From assembly GCA_900088475.1 (NCBI GenBank), contig FLMG01001221.1, positions 9,560 to 53,411 on the forward strand: DNA of 43,852 bases, given 5' to 3'. The notes below the pieces were generated by a model. It did not search any database. It worked only from the letters and a program-made list of their open reading frames with translations, and was not told the origin of the DNA. The translations under genes and the position numbers were made by a program. Shown in pieces: positions 33,305 to 43,810 of the stretch. This DNA comes from Hyphochytrium catenoides (taxonomy: Eukaryota; Sar; Hyphochytriomycetes; Hyphochytriales; Hyphochytriaceae). Every line of letters begins with the position of its first letter. Positions within the stretch are counted from its first letter, which is position 1.

Positions 33305-35866
33305 TTACAGCCAAGGATTAAGTTCTCCGCTCGCTATTATTCTCCTGGCTACTTCCAGGCTGCAATCGTCCCACATCAGCCGTCCTGGCTTGTCTGGATC
33401 TGACACCCATTCCCCGTGGTGGAGGTAGAGGTAGCCGAGACGTCGACGTTCTTTAGCTTTCATCCTCCTCCCGTAACCCCCTTGCAAAGAATAATTGGCT
33501 AGAATCCAATCGATCACGTCCAGAAATGGACCTGGTGGGGCCCACGCCGCCTCAATGGCATCCTCCATCATACGGTGGCGGACATGGCGAGGCATCTTGC
33601 CATCCTTCAGGACTAACTTGCAAATGTCAAGATTGCCTCCCCTTGCGGCTGCGACGAAGCAGTGGGGTGAGTAGGCCCCTCCCCAGCGCTCATGCAGCCA
33701 TCTTAGTAAAGGAAGGTTGCCATATTCTGCCACAATCTCCATGTACTGATCTCTAACTACCGGCTCCTTGTTCTCTCGTACGGCAGAGAGATAGAGGCGT
33801 TCTATCATGGCATGCTCGCGGACGCGACTGTTCATCGAGGTCTCGGGGAGAACGTAATAGCCCTGATCCGCGAGGAACTTAAAGACCGCCTCTTGGCAGT
33901 AGCCGAGGACGGAATGAGAATAGTCGTTCCGAGGTTCTGGCACGGTAAACGTAGCGCCGATCTCTTGGAATTGCTGCCGACAATAATCCTCGTGGATCAT
34001 CGTCACGATCTGAAGGAGAGACGGACTAGACTTGAAGTGCCGCAAAGCGAGTTTCATGGCTTGTGGACTAAATGTAGCAAAGGTGTTATTGGAGACTTCC
34101 GTAAACAGCCCAACGTTCCCAGAGCACACAGCATAGTCCAGCAATGGGGAACTTTGGTGCCCGAAGCCCGGGAGCTCTTTCTCCTGCAGTAAGTTAAAGA
34201 TTTCGCATCTGTGGACATTGGAGGCAGCGGCGGCGTACAAGCTAACGAAGTCTTCCAACCGCCAGTAAGGTGTTTCCCATTGGCCTCTGGGTAGCAGACA
34301 AAGCATGCGTCGCACGATGTCAAAAGAGTAATGCTTGATAGCCTCCGTGAGGGCGCGAGGAAACACAATCATCGAAGGAATGTCTGCAAAGGGAAGAGCG
34401 AACGTCTCCCATAGACTTACAATATACCGCACCAGCTCTGGATCCAGCTCCTTGTTGAAGTACCATAGAGCCGATACAAAGGCGAGAAGCACCAGCTTTC
34501 TATCCTCCTCCTCATTGCCCGCGGGTGCAGATGCCTGCTGCTGCATTAGATACTCAGACTCGCGCACCAGAATGTGCAACAGCCGCATATCCAACCGCCG
34601 CCCCGTGGAATGGATTTTCGCCTTACAGGCAGCTGGGAAACTCGCTGCAATAGGAGCCACAAGGAACAATCCCTTCTCAAGCAAGAACTCGATGGCACTG
34701 AAGGGAGCAAGCGAATCTAGAGCTTCATCGCTGACCACCCTCAGCCCTCTCTCTTCGTACAACCAGTCCATGATGTGCACATGCCCAGCCCTAGCGGCTG
34801 TAGCCATGAGTCTTATATAAAACGCCCATGACTTCGTCTTTGAACAGTCCCGGACGGCGCCATCTTCCTGAATTTCGAGGAGATTGGCCAGAAGATAAGC
34901 CAGGAGCTCCAAACTTCCGCCTTTAGCGGCTGAGTTTGCCAGAAACTCCAGTCGAGGCCGGTCCATACTTCCCAAGTCCACCTCATAGCTCTGCACTAAG
35001 GAAAGGAACAGTTCCATGCCTCCGTGTTCAGCCACATAATCCAAAAGATCTCCGCCGGCCGTCATGCCGTGACAACTGGTCAAATGGCTCTGGACCTTAG
35101 AATAGGGTGTATCGGCCATCTCTTCTTCTGTTCCGCCAGCATTCGTGATGTCCCCAGTGCCCAGAAGCCACTGTGCTATCTCCCACTCTCCCCTGTCTAC
35201 AGCGCCGATGAAGGTCTCAGCTGGGTGCCAGGAGGATGGATTATGCTCGCGGATCCACTGCAAGATGTGGAAATGGCCTTGAGCGGCGGCTAGATCGCAG
35301 ATACACCAGGGCAAGGCTGCGGTACGCCTCTCACATAGCCACTTGACCACCTGCAGATTCCCTGTTCTGGTTGCCTCCGCGATGACCCAAGCACTCGTAG
35401 CCTCTTTTCTGTTTCTCTCATATAACCAGCGCAGGATCTCCATCTGGCCATCTGATGCCGCTACGCGAGCAGCATCGGCAACCGCTCCAATTTCTCGTTC
35501 TTCGAACAGCAAGCGCACCAGCCCTAGGTTACCTTGCTGAACAGCGTAGCAAACGGCATTGTGTGTACATCTCACAGTCTTGCCCCTCGCCGCGTGGAGA
35601 TACTTAGCCAGCTCGATGTGGCCCATTCTGACCGCTGTGTCCATGCAGAACCAGTCCTTCCCAGCACGACCTTCAGTGAAGCTCGCAATGTAAGAGAAGA
35701 GACCAGAGACCAGCAATCCAGGGCTTATTGAAGGACCAGAAGAAGAGGAGGTACCGGCTTCTCCGTCTTTGATACCGTCGTCATTCTTCGAGCCCACCAA
35801 GCAGCAACCACCACTGTCACCGAAGTTGCTAGGCAGCTGCTCCGTCCCTTGCGATAGGAGCTCCAT
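33305..35866 (-). CDS. Ankyrin-repeat protein, 853 residues
   Basis: Intronless gene with an ATG (G at -3, G at +4) and an intact frame. At least eleven divergent ankyrin units can be read, each with a Gly at the turn and a helix ending in W-L or L-L: GHIELAKYLHAARG, GNLGLVRLLFEE, GQMEILRWLYER, GNLQVVKWLCER, GHFHILQWIREH, GEWEIAQWLLG, GGSLELLAYLLA, GHVHIMDWLYEE, and near the C-terminus GNLPLLRWLHER and GNLDICKLVLK. The pattern is the protist/giant-virus style rather than the animal consensus (DxxGxTPLHxAA). The middle part (about 400-640) has no clear repeats. No F-box, kinase or other effector domain was found. Likely a protein-binding solenoid; partner unknown. Confidence 0.9.
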   Translation of the reverse strand: MELLSQGTEQLPSNFGDSGGCCLVGSKNDDGIKDGEAGTSSSSGPSISPGLLVSGLFSYIASFTEGRAGKDWFCMDTAVRMGHIELAKYLHAARGKTVRCTHNAVCYAVQQGNLGLVRLLFEEREIGAVADAARVAASDGQMEILRWLYERNRKEATSAWVIAEATRTGNLQVVKWLCERRTAALPWCICDLAAAQGHFHILQWIREHNPSSWHPAETFIGAVDRGEWEIAQWLLGTGDITNAGGTEEEMADTPYSKVQSHLTSCHGMTAGGDLLDYVAEHGGMELFLSLVQSYEVDLGSMDRPRLEFLANSAAKGGSLELLAYLLANLLEIQEDGAVRDCSKTKSWAFYIRLMATAARAGHVHIMDWLYEERGLRVVSDEALDSLAPFSAIEFLLEKGLFLVAPIAASFPAACKAKIHSTGRRLDMRLLHILVRESEYLMQQQASAPAGNEEEDRKLVLLAFVSALWYFNKELDPELVRYIVSLWETFALPFADIPSMIVFPRALTEAIKHYSFDIVRRMLCLLPRGQWETPYWRLEDFVSLYAAAASNVHRCEIFNLLQEKELPGFGHQSSPLLDYAVCSGNVGLFTEVSNNTFATFSPQAMKLALRHFKSSPSLLQIVTMIHEDYCRQQFQEIGATFTVPEPRNDYSHSVLGYCQEAVFKFLADQGYYVLPETSMNSRVREHAMIERLYLSAVRENKEPVVRDQYMEIVAEYGNLPLLRWLHERWGGAYSPHCFVAAARGGNLDICKLVLKDGKMPRHVRHRMMEDAIEAAWAPPGPFLDVIDWILANYSLQGGYGRRMKAKERRRLGYLYLHHGEWVSDPDKPGRLMWDDCSLEVARRIIASGELNPWL

Positions 35867-35923
35867 GTCCTTGGGAAAGAGAAAGTGGTAGCGTGTACTC
35901 CTGTCAAGGGCATGACAAATTAC

Positions 35924-35930
35924 TATATAT
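35924..35930 (-). promoter_or_regulatory. Probable TATA box of the ankyrin-repeat gene
   Basis: TATATAG-type element on the minus strand, about 60 bases before the start codon at 35866, which would leave a leader of about 30 bases. Confidence 0.4.
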
Positions 35931-36117
35931 TTGAACGGCGGGTAGAAGCCGATAGCTTAGGGATCTTCTTAGTATCACGGTCTGTTTACCTGCTTTGTCG
36001 TCTTGTTGTTGCCGCTTCTTGTCCCTTGCTCAGTCACAGACCACCGCAGCCACTGCTCTAGGCTCTTATAATATTTGCTACGGCCGCCACCGCCACTGGA
36101 CAGAAACGACGAAGAGG

Positions 36118-38094
36118 ATGAAGGACAACAGCAGCAACCTTGAGGATTCACTCGCTAGTGGAAGAGGAGGACGCAGGGAAGAAGGCGGGCAATCAACCAG
36201 TAAGTCTTGGTCGGATCAGCTGAGGTCAATATCATCAATACCAAGAAAAAAGCAAGTGGACGGACGGAGTGGACGCGGGCAGGATTGTGACGCGTGATAG
36301 CCAGCAGCAGCAGCAGCAGGCAGCGACCAGCCAATAGCAAGGACGACGCAGAGAGAGAACGTTCTGACGAAGCAAAGAGGACGAAGAAGGAAGAAGAGCC
36401 GCGGACGGGAGAGGAGAGAAGACACATTGGCCATGAGACGGGAGCAGTCAAGAGAAAGAAGGGAAGAGGAGCCAACAAGAGAAGAGACACAAAGATGAGG
36501 AGGATGACTGTCCTCCCTCCTCCTGCTATTTATGAAAGGATTTTAGTAGGAAAGGAGGAGGAGCGATCCAACGACCTGCTGGCGCAGGACTTACAAGTCT
36601 CTAAGTTGCAGCATAGTTCTACTTGGGGGGGGGGGACGGACCCTAGTGTTATATATAGTGGCCCCTGCCTGTCTCCATGTGTTTATAAGTCGGGGGCAGC
36701 GTACTTGTACTTGACAATCAAGACGTTGTGGAGGATCCGTTTCGTCATCCTCGCTCCTATCTCCTCCTGCTCCTCCTCCTCCTCCTCCTCCTCTTGCTGC
36801 TGCCCTGCTATGATGATGCTGCCTCGTTCGGTCTTGTCCGATCGTCCGTCCTAGCAAGAGCAGCAATTGGACCGATTAGCTGCGTAGTTGCTGCTGCCTG
36901 GCGGCGTTGTTGTTGGTGTGGGTGGTGGTGACCCCTGGAGCAGTCACTGGTAGTACAAATATGATGAGGCAGAGAACCGAGAAAGGCAGCGAGCAGCACG
37001 GACAGTACCCTCTCTGAAGCAGCAGGAGCTGTCGATGTTGACCTACGGGTCGCAGCAGAAGAAGGATGCAAAGAGCCCACCGCTCCCCTTGCCGCCCTTA
37101 ACCGGCAGGGATAACAGCAAAACCAGCACTGGTATGTTTAGCAGCAATGATAAACTGATAGGAGGAGGTACTACTACTACTAGCCTGGCGCAACAAAGCA
37201 CCACTTATTTTCTTGTTAGAGCAAGGAGAAGGAGGTGCTTTCAGCTGCTGGCAGCAGGAGAGAAGAGTCTCTCGTAAACAAAACAGTTCTGAGTGCTTGA
37301 ACCAAGATAGCAGTCAGGTATTATCTGCCTTCTGACAGCGGAACACCTTCTTCGTAATAGTTCTCAAGATTTGGGCGGCAGGTGATCATTGTCTGATTGT
37401 ACTGCTGCTGCTGGTGAACGAGTGTGTGTCTCCCCCTTACGCTGAGAGCCTGCTGGCCGCATGATGGACAGTAGTCTGAGTAACGGCTACTGCCTTCTTT
37501 AGGCTACTGCTAAGTGGCGCGCCGAGAGGACGAATTCCCGCTTGTCATGGTACTTCCTTCATTCCTCTGGTGATCGTCCCATCTCACGACGAGGAGGCCG
37601 AACTCTTGCGAAGTGCTCCTCGCTTAATGGACAATTTGATGGTCTATCACCTTCTTCCATAGATAGTCACTTACTTCATGGATTCGTACGAGTAGAGAGA
37701 AGAAGGCAGTTTGTGCGACTCAAAGAGTGCAACAGTCCCGCGGTCAGAGCAATAGTGCTCAACAACGCGATCCGACTGCGGGTTAGTTAGGCTGTTCTTT
37801 ACTATTAGCTCTTACAAGGATGCATGATTCTTCTGTAAGATTCAAAAAGGAAAGGAGAAGAAAGAGCCGAACATCCACACGGCAACCCTGAGACCCGACT
37901 ACTGAGGCGCATTGGACAGTGGTAACAACAATGAAGGATGCTTGACTGCAAGAGCAACAAAGGCTGGCCGGATGCGCCTGTGCAGTCCTACCAGCAAAAA
38001 GCGAATACAGAGCCAAACGCGCAGCATCGCCAACTTCAATCGCCCTAAGCCATCCGCTACTCCCTGTCAGTTTGCAGCCTATCCTTCACGGTAG
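36118..38094 (+). other. Possible multi-exon gene, unsupported by homology
   Basis: Several plus-strand frames look more protein-like than their surroundings and carry splice signals. An ATG at 36118 opens a hydrophilic frame ending at ACCA|GTAAGTC (about 36201). An acceptor TGATAG|CC at about 36300 continues in phase into a Lys/Glu/Arg-rich segment. A third frame begins after GGTAG at about 36954 and runs to a donor ACTG|GTATGT near 37133. Further frames at 37545-37790 (ending at a GCGG|GTTAGT donor) and 37912-38094 could follow. I could not connect all pieces in one frame and recognise no domain. The (TCC)n tract lies within. Confidence 0.2.
36761..36794. repeat. (TCC)n microsatellite
   Basis: Trinucleotide tract CTCCTCCTGCTCC(TCC)n of about 34 bases. 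Confidence 0.9.
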
Positions 38095-38197
38095 CTGTGA
38101 GCATGGACTCGGCGTCTGCTGCCTTTTGCGGATAGCTACTTCTCTGCTTGCACTCTTGCGGGGGCCGGCCCTCTACGGCCCAGTGCTGCTTTAGAGG

Positions 38198-39511
38198 TCA
38201 CACCATACTCTCACTGGTGTCATCAAGAGTAGGTGACGCTTCTTGTTGGGGATCTACGAACTTGTTCTGAGGAAGATGTCGTCTCAGAACTTTGGCCAGG
38301 TAACCCGATAGGGTGCCGTGGATGAGGAGTGAGACGAGGACGGTGAAACTCATGACTCCATAGTAAAAGTCTGATCCTAGCTCCTCATACAAAAGAGCGG
38401 CATAGAAGATTGTCGCGACTCCTATCGGCCCCACGAAGCCTAAGTAAGCGGCTTCCTTATAGTCGGTGACGGCGGGGTAGAGCCATGGCTTAAAGGCCAA
38501 AATGAAAAATAGACGCCTAAGGAACACGATCCCTACGGCGTAGAGTATCAACCTCCAGATACCGATCTCATCCCACAGATGATAGGGCAGAGCAGTGCCA
38601 AAAAAGAAGAAAGCAATCGTGAAGGCGAGCGTGTCAAGGATCTCCAAGGTGTTCTCCTGCCTAGCCTGTTCCATCCGGTCGCAGTGATCTGCAAAGACAA
38701 TCCCAGCGAAGAAGACAGCCAGAATCCCATTACCACTAAAGCTTTCAACTGCTCCCAAGGCTGTTATTGCTATTGCAACGGAGTAGATCAGAGAGGAGTC
38801 ACGATCTATCAGATCCCTAGCGCGGGCCCAGTTGAATAGCTTGGCCGCTACGTATCCGAGGACTGCCCCTACCAAGGACCCTAGTACCACCTGGTAGAGC
38901 ACCGTGTAGTAAGCCCAACGGCCTATTGCATGACCTGCGCTGTGCTTGATTAACAAGACTGGGAGAAACACGTATGGAAAGGCTGCGCCGTCGTTGATGC
39001 CGCTTTCTGCCTCCATCAGCTGCCTCAGAGGGGCTGGAAGGTGATCCTCGGCAAATCTTCCTCTCGCAATAGTCACAGACAAGATGGGGTCGGTAGGCGT
39101 TAGAGCACCTGCCAGGGCGAGTAGCTCCAATAACCCATATTTCTCGAATAGCGGAATGGCTAAGGCCCAACTCACAGCCCACTCGAGTGTCATTATGGGC
39201 CCGACAAGCAGTATGAGCTCTTTCCAATGACTCCAAACCCAGAAGCGCGGGAGAGAAGAGGCAGTGGACATCAGCTGCAGTGCTATAACAATGGCGCAGA
39301 ACTCTAGAGTGACGGCGTAGAACGTATGGTCCTCCAGCTTGAAGGGATCGATGAACCCTCCCATCTTTGGCCCAGCAATGATGCCGACGCATGTCGCGAC
39401 CATAGGCTCATTCACAAAGATATTCACTTTCGTCCAGAGCGAGACGCTTCCCATTAAGACAGTGGACCCGCCTAAGACAGCCAGAATATAAGGAAGCGTG
39501 TCGTACGCCAT
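38198..39511 (-). CDS. Fungal-type (Nha1/Sod2-like) Na+/H+ antiporter
   Basis: Cation/proton antiporter of the CPA1 superfamily, 437 residues, intronless, starting at an ATG with A at -3 and G at +4. About twelve hydrophobic segments span almost the whole protein. Key motifs: A-L-T-P-T-D-P (Thr140, Asp141) in the unwound helix and E-S-G-I-N-D-G (Asn173, Asp174), the ion-binding pair of this superfamily; the following FPYVFLPVLLI matches the fungal Nha1/Sod2 group better than animal NHEs or bacterial NhaP. Length is close to Schizosaccharomyces Sod2 (about 470) and lacks the long cytosolic tail of budding-yeast Nha1. Expected role: Na+ (or K+) extrusion for H+ at the plasma membrane or a vacuole. 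The pyrophosphatase proton pump elsewhere in this window could supply the gradient if both are vacuolar; that is inference. Confidence 0.92.
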   Translation of the reverse strand: MAYDTLPYILAVLGGSTVLMGSVSLWTKVNIFVNEPMVATCVGIIAGPKMGGFIDPFKLEDHTFYAVTLEFCAIVIALQLMSTASSLPRFWVWSHWKELILLVGPIMTLEWAVSWALAIPLFEKYGLLELLALAGALTPTDPILSVTIARGRFAEDHLPAPLRQLMEAESGINDGAAFPYVFLPVLLIKHSAGHAIGRWAYYTVLYQVVLGSLVGAVLGYVAAKLFNWARARDLIDRDSSLIYSVAIAITALGAVESFSGNGILAVFFAGIVFADHCDRMEQARQENTLEILDTLAFTIAFFFFGTALPYHLWDEIGIWRLILYAVGIVFLRRLFFILAFKPWLYPAVTDYKEAAYLGFVGPIGVATIFYAALLYEELGSDFYYGVMSFTVLVSLLIHGTLSGYLAKVLRRHLPQNKFVDPQQEASPTLDDTSESMV

Positions 39512-40479
39512 CTTACGGGCAGCAGGTCACGGTAGCTTGCTCGCTTCTTCTTAGTCGTTTGTAGGGACACAAGGGATACGAAGGAAGAGACCAGCAATGG
39601 ATGCTGCTGGTGAAGGAAGCTGTCCGTGACGACGGTACACTACGGGCAGTGGCTTCCTACTGCGGGAGCTGATGATAAATTGAAAGTGTGATGAGTGGTC
39701 TCAAGGGTAGTTGGGACAGTAAGTTCCTAGCAACGCGGCGAGCTCTCATCATCAACTCATCGGTTTGCCACTCTCTATCTTAGGAGGAGTAGATGATGTC
39801 TTAGCTGACTAACACCTTTTCCTTCTTCTCTGTTTCATCCTCTTGTTCTTTCTGTTGAGTCTCCGAGCTCTAATGAGGTAGTGTGTCCTTGCAGCAGCAG
39901 CAAGCATCAGGTGCAAACGCGTGGTGGCCTTGTCTTCTCGAGTAGTTTTGCTGTTGTCCATACTCAGAAGAATAGAAAGTGAAAGAAGAGTCAAAGAGTC
40001 ACTCGTCATTCAACATTATCCTCTCCGTTCCTTTGCTTCACAAGTAGTGGTGAGGTCCAGATGTCAAAGCCCTCCTGTTGTCTGTCTTAGCATCATCACT
40101 AGAAAGAAGAGAAGGGAGCGTCATCTTCTATCTCAAAGCCTTACGCCGCCTACTCGTCGGTAAAGGCTAGCCTGCGACGAAGATTATGATGAGCGGCCCT
40201 CTAAGTCCACGAGCAGCAGGATCTTCCTTTACGGAAGACCTCCTGCGGACAAGCGCCACCAGGACCGTCACTATCTGCCTGCTGCTGCCTCAAAGAATCT
40301 TCCCTCCTCTTCCTCATCACATTCACTGCTGCCTGCGGTGCTGCCTATTATTGCGAGCCCGCCGAGCCCACTTGAGGGGGGCGAGCCCAGTTTAGGCAAC
40401 AGGCTGATGCGGGTGGAAAGGGAGTGGCCAAAGGTTTGAGGCTTATGAGCTGAGTGTCTGTCTGCGTCTTGTCCAATGT

Positions 40480-40593
40480 TTGTCATTCTGTCACATAATG
40501 TCCGGGTCGATTCGGTGATACTCGAGTCTCCTTCCAGGCAATTCGGTCCAAACCTTCTGCTTATGAGTGTCAATAGCTTGTCATTCTGTCACA
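40480..40593. repeat. Direct repeat, 16-base copies about 100 bases apart
   Basis: TTGTCATTCTGTCACA at 40480-40495 and again at 40578-40593. Each copy is preceded by a GCTTATGAG...GTGTC stretch (about 40441 and 40559), so a longer, eroded duplication is likely. Confidence 0.75.
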
Positions 40594-40845
40594 CTAAACG
40601 TCTTGGCGGTAACACGTCACAACTTTTGTGTGGAGATTGTATAGCAAAGCATGGCCCGGAGAGACATCACTCCATCACCAAAGCCCAAGAGGTAGGACTC
40701 ATATAATTTTGAGAGTATAGGGTGTCATGACCCGGAACTCACTTTCGGGATATGCACTCGGGTCTGAGTTCCCATCCATCTTTTACCCGTAGTTCTTGGC
40801 TTGGTTCTTGGTGCAAAATTTTCACCTTCACCCTCCTTCTGGTGG

Positions 40846-40883
40846 TACAAGTACAGGTTCTATCTACAAGTACAGGTTCTATC
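40846..40883. repeat. Perfect 19-base tandem duplication
   Basis: TACAAGTACAGGTTCTATC occurs twice back to back at 40846-40864 and 40865-40883. Confidence 0.95.
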
Positions 40884-40959
40884 TACCTTCCCTAATCCAG
40901 CCTGGCTGGATTATGCCTTACCATGGGCGAGCCGCCCGTATCTTATTATAATAGCCCCC

Positions 40960-40990
40960 TCTTCTTCCTCCTCCTCCTCCTCCTCCTCCT
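40960..40990. repeat. (TCC)n microsatellite
   Basis: TCTTCTTCC followed by about eight TCC units. Confidence 0.9.
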
Positions 40991-42240
40991 GATCGATGTC
41001 CTGCAGCAGTAGGGGATGCTGACTGTCTTGGTTGATTATTGATGTTTGCCTTGTCTTGCTGCTGCTGCTGCTTCCCACCTAGAGCGGCACCTGCCCGTGG
41101 CCGTTCATCTATTGATGATGAAAGACAGACGGAAAGAGGAGCAAGCAGCAGGAGGAGGGAGGAAGAACAAAGGAGGAGCAAAGAATCCATTGCACAGGGA
41201 CTGGGACGAAGGAGAGCCGCTAACGGCGATGAAAAGGAAAGAAGTTAGGAAGGAAGGAAGGGGAGAGATGATGACCTCACCAGAAGGTTGCCGCCCTTCC
41301 TCCTCGCTCTTCTCCCGCCGCCGACGATCTTCTTGATCTTTCTTGCGATCCTCTCTGGCTTCATTAGTGTTTGTCACCTTCGTCAACACCGTCAACACTG
41401 GCCTGCGGCGCACCTGCTGCACGACCTTCTGCTGGCACGCAGCAAAAGCTCCTCCTGCTGCTGGGATATCCTCCTGTAAGGAGTGGAGTATAAGAAGAGA
41501 GATCTAGAGAGATCGTATCGCAATGCAGAGGGGAATATGCATGTTTCGCCCTAGAAGAGGACAGCTAGGTAGGCGAAGCAGCAGAAGGGGGCAGTGCCTA
41601 GAACATCAGAAGAGAAAGATTAGGCGAGAACATTGACAGAAGAGATTGCGCCAGGCTTGCGGGACCATCCAGTGCAGGAACCTCGTTCCTTGTACCTCCT
41701 ATAGAGGCCGAGGTGAGCTAATAATAGGGCTCCACCTGGTGCTTGTCGCCTTCCCCTAACCAGTGCAGCAGACAGCTGGCATATATGCCAGTCAGAACAG
41801 GCGGAGCAGATAGAACCCCACCAAGAAGGAACTAGGGAGATCTCTGTAGAAAAATCCGCCTTCGTCAACATATATGCGTCGTTGCCATCATCACTCTCCA
41901 CCATTTACCAAGTGCTGGCGTGCTGCAGCTCTTCCCGCGGATAGAGCAGGTTTGGACAAGAGCCCAACTTCCTGGTCCTCTAGCATACCATCGTGCTTCA
42001 TTTATATCATAGAGCAGGAGCAGCTGAGCTCCAGAGAAAAGGCTAACAACAGAAAGGAGTGCACCGGTGGAACGGGAGGCAACGGACATGTACTAAGTCT
42101 GTCAATAAGATTACATTTGGAATTTGATGACCAGAAAGAAGGACAATAACATATAGCGATGAGGGGAGGCAGCTGCTGCTCCTATTGACCTCTACTGCTC
42201 TTTGATAATTTACTACCCTACGTCTTACTAGCCTTGCTGG

Positions 42241-43359
42241 CTAGAAGCTGCTGCTGTCGCTTAGCTCTAACCACCAGCGTCGCCGCCGTTGCGAAAAGCG
42301 ACGAAAGATTGTGAACATGAGCATCATCATTACATCGGACAAGGAATCGTCCTCCATCATCGATACCTGCAGCATAGCCATCCCCTTTGTTATCACATCC
42401 CACATCTCAGCGTCCAGGAGCGATTCATGCATCATCAGAAGCGCCACCAGCTGGAGCATATCTGTTTCGGCGTCTGTATGACCATACTCCGTTGCTCCTG
42501 CCATTGCTGTGCACAATGCGGTCGTCGCCAGCTTGAGATCTTCCTGTTTTGACTCGAAAGACGAAGAGGAGGAGGACGAAGAAGACTCCGACTCTGGCCC
42601 CGAGTGATTGGCAAAACTATCTGCCTCTTTGTACAGCTGCAAGAGATTTCTGTCGGTCACAGGCAAGTCAGGGACTTCTTCTTCTTTGAAGGGTTCGTAG
42701 TCGAGGACCATACTTGGCTGGACCAAACTCTTTCCAGGCGCTCGCTTTTGAGTTTGACTTGGACCTCGCTTATGTGGGCGAGCTGCACGTGCGGTTGCTT
42801 TGCTCTTGCGCGTCTTGGACTCTGACGCGTTGGTCGTAGGATTGTTAGTCGCAGTAGGCGTTACGGGCCGCTGCTTTGTAGGTGACGCCGCGTGAGAGAG
42901 GGAGGGAGCTAAGCAGCCCCGCGTGGTTGCTCGAACTGCATCCTTTTGGCTCTTGGGTCTCATTTTGGCCTGACCTTCAGGTTGTTCAGCCTGATTTGTG
43001 GATGGAGGAGAAAGCTCGACCTTCCGGTTCCTTTGTTGTCTTGGTGCCGAAGTCTTTGGCGTTGGAGGTTCGACGCTCGAGGCCGGCTGCTCAGAGATCT
43101 GTGCGGTGGAAAGCTTAGTCACCAAGCGCTTTCTTTTGACAGGAGGTGGTCCTGAGTTCTGAGAGGTCCCATTATTCTCCTTTACAGCTCTTGCCGGGAT
43201 AGGGCCTCCAGCAGGGACAGACTTTCTGGAAGCTGCTGGGGTCTCTTCAGCGACGAGGTGTTGGCGTTTGGACCTTCTTTGGACTTGGGCTCCCGTCTGT
43301 CCGGTTCCGTTAGTGGGAAGATTCGAACATTCTGCCTTTCTCTTCCTTATTCCCGCCAT
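42241..43359 (-). CDS. Basic, probably nuclear protein with an acidic/serine patch, 372 residues
   Basis: The first ATG is at 43359 (the open frame reaches 43443 with a GTG only). No known domain is recognised. Residues 1-225 are highly basic and Pro/Thr/Ser-rich, with nuclear-localisation-like clusters (near the start IRKRKAE; later PPVKRKRLV; KTRKSKATARAARPHKRG). An acidic linker and a run of nine serines (about residue 265-275) follow. The last 90 residues look folded: a Met/Leu-rich, helical, acidic segment (DMLQLVALLMMHESLLDAEM and after), closing with an RRFSQRRRRWW cluster. Low-complexity codon runs (GCTGCT, TCCTCC) are obvious. Chromatin or RNA binding is conceivable but unproven. Acceptor-like sequences upstream (GACACAG|GTG) leave room for a leader intron or earlier exon. 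Confidence 0.7.
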   Translation of the reverse strand: MAGIRKRKAECSNLPTNGTGQTGAQVQRRSKRQHLVAEETPAASRKSVPAGGPIPARAVKENNGTSQNSGPPPVKRKRLVTKLSTAQISEQPASSVEPPTPKTSAPRQQRNRKVELSPPSTNQAEQPEGQAKMRPKSQKDAVRATTRGCLAPSLSHAASPTKQRPVTPTATNNPTTNASESKTRKSKATARAARPHKRGPSQTQKRAPGKSLVQPSMVLDYEPFKEEEVPDLPVTDRNLLQLYKEADSFANHSGPESESSSSSSSSSFESKQEDLKLATTALCTAMAGATEYGHTDAETDMLQLVALLMMHESLLDAEMWDVITKGMAMLQVSMMEDDSLSDVMMMLMFTIFRRFSQRRRRWWLELSDSSSF

Positions 43360-43810
43360 CAGAGGCAAACGGAAAGTACCGCAACCTAAGGGAAGGTACC
43401 AGGACTTCGACTCTGCCACACCTGTGTCAGATAGCCCGAGCACCCGGTCCCGGATGGATTAGAGTTCACTTTGACTGAGGAAGAAGAGAAAAGAGGAGGA
43501 TATAAAGATAGAGAGCTCTTAATGCTACGGCGTTTGGCTGATAGCTCGCCACTCTCGGCAAGATCTGAGGATGGGTAGCTGGTCTTTGTTCCCTGAACAG
43601 CTGGTTTGCTTCTTCACGCAAAGAGGAAATCAGTGGGAAGCGGGTGAAGATAAGAGCGTCACTCTGGGAGGAGACAGGAAGGGAAAGAGAAAGGTCCGAC
43701 GGTAGGAAGATACGACGATCAATGCTAGTTTAGTCTCTCACTTTGCGAACTCAGCGCGCGAAGATCAGGCAACGTGCCCTACACACTCACAGCATCGGGT
43801 TTCCTGTTCT

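Larger units (their letters stand above)
35867..38197. other. Spacer with microsatellites and a possible unrecognised plus-strand gene
   Basis: It contains the ankyrin gene's promoter, an 11-base G run (36625-36635), a (TCC)n tract (36761-36794) and several hydrophilic plus-strand frames discussed under the possible gene. Nothing else is recognisable. Confidence 0.4.
39512..42240. other. Spacer with short repeats, no recognised gene
   Basis: Frames here are short or start without ATG. An ATG-initiated 94-codon minus-strand frame at 41620-41904 has no recognisable domain. Repeats present: a 19-base perfect tandem duplication (40846-40883), a 16-base direct repeat (40480-40495 and 40578-40593), a (TCC)n tract (about 40960-40990) and an 8-base inverted repeat GGAACTCA/TGAGTTCC (40734-40741, 40765-40772). 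Confidence 0.45.
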
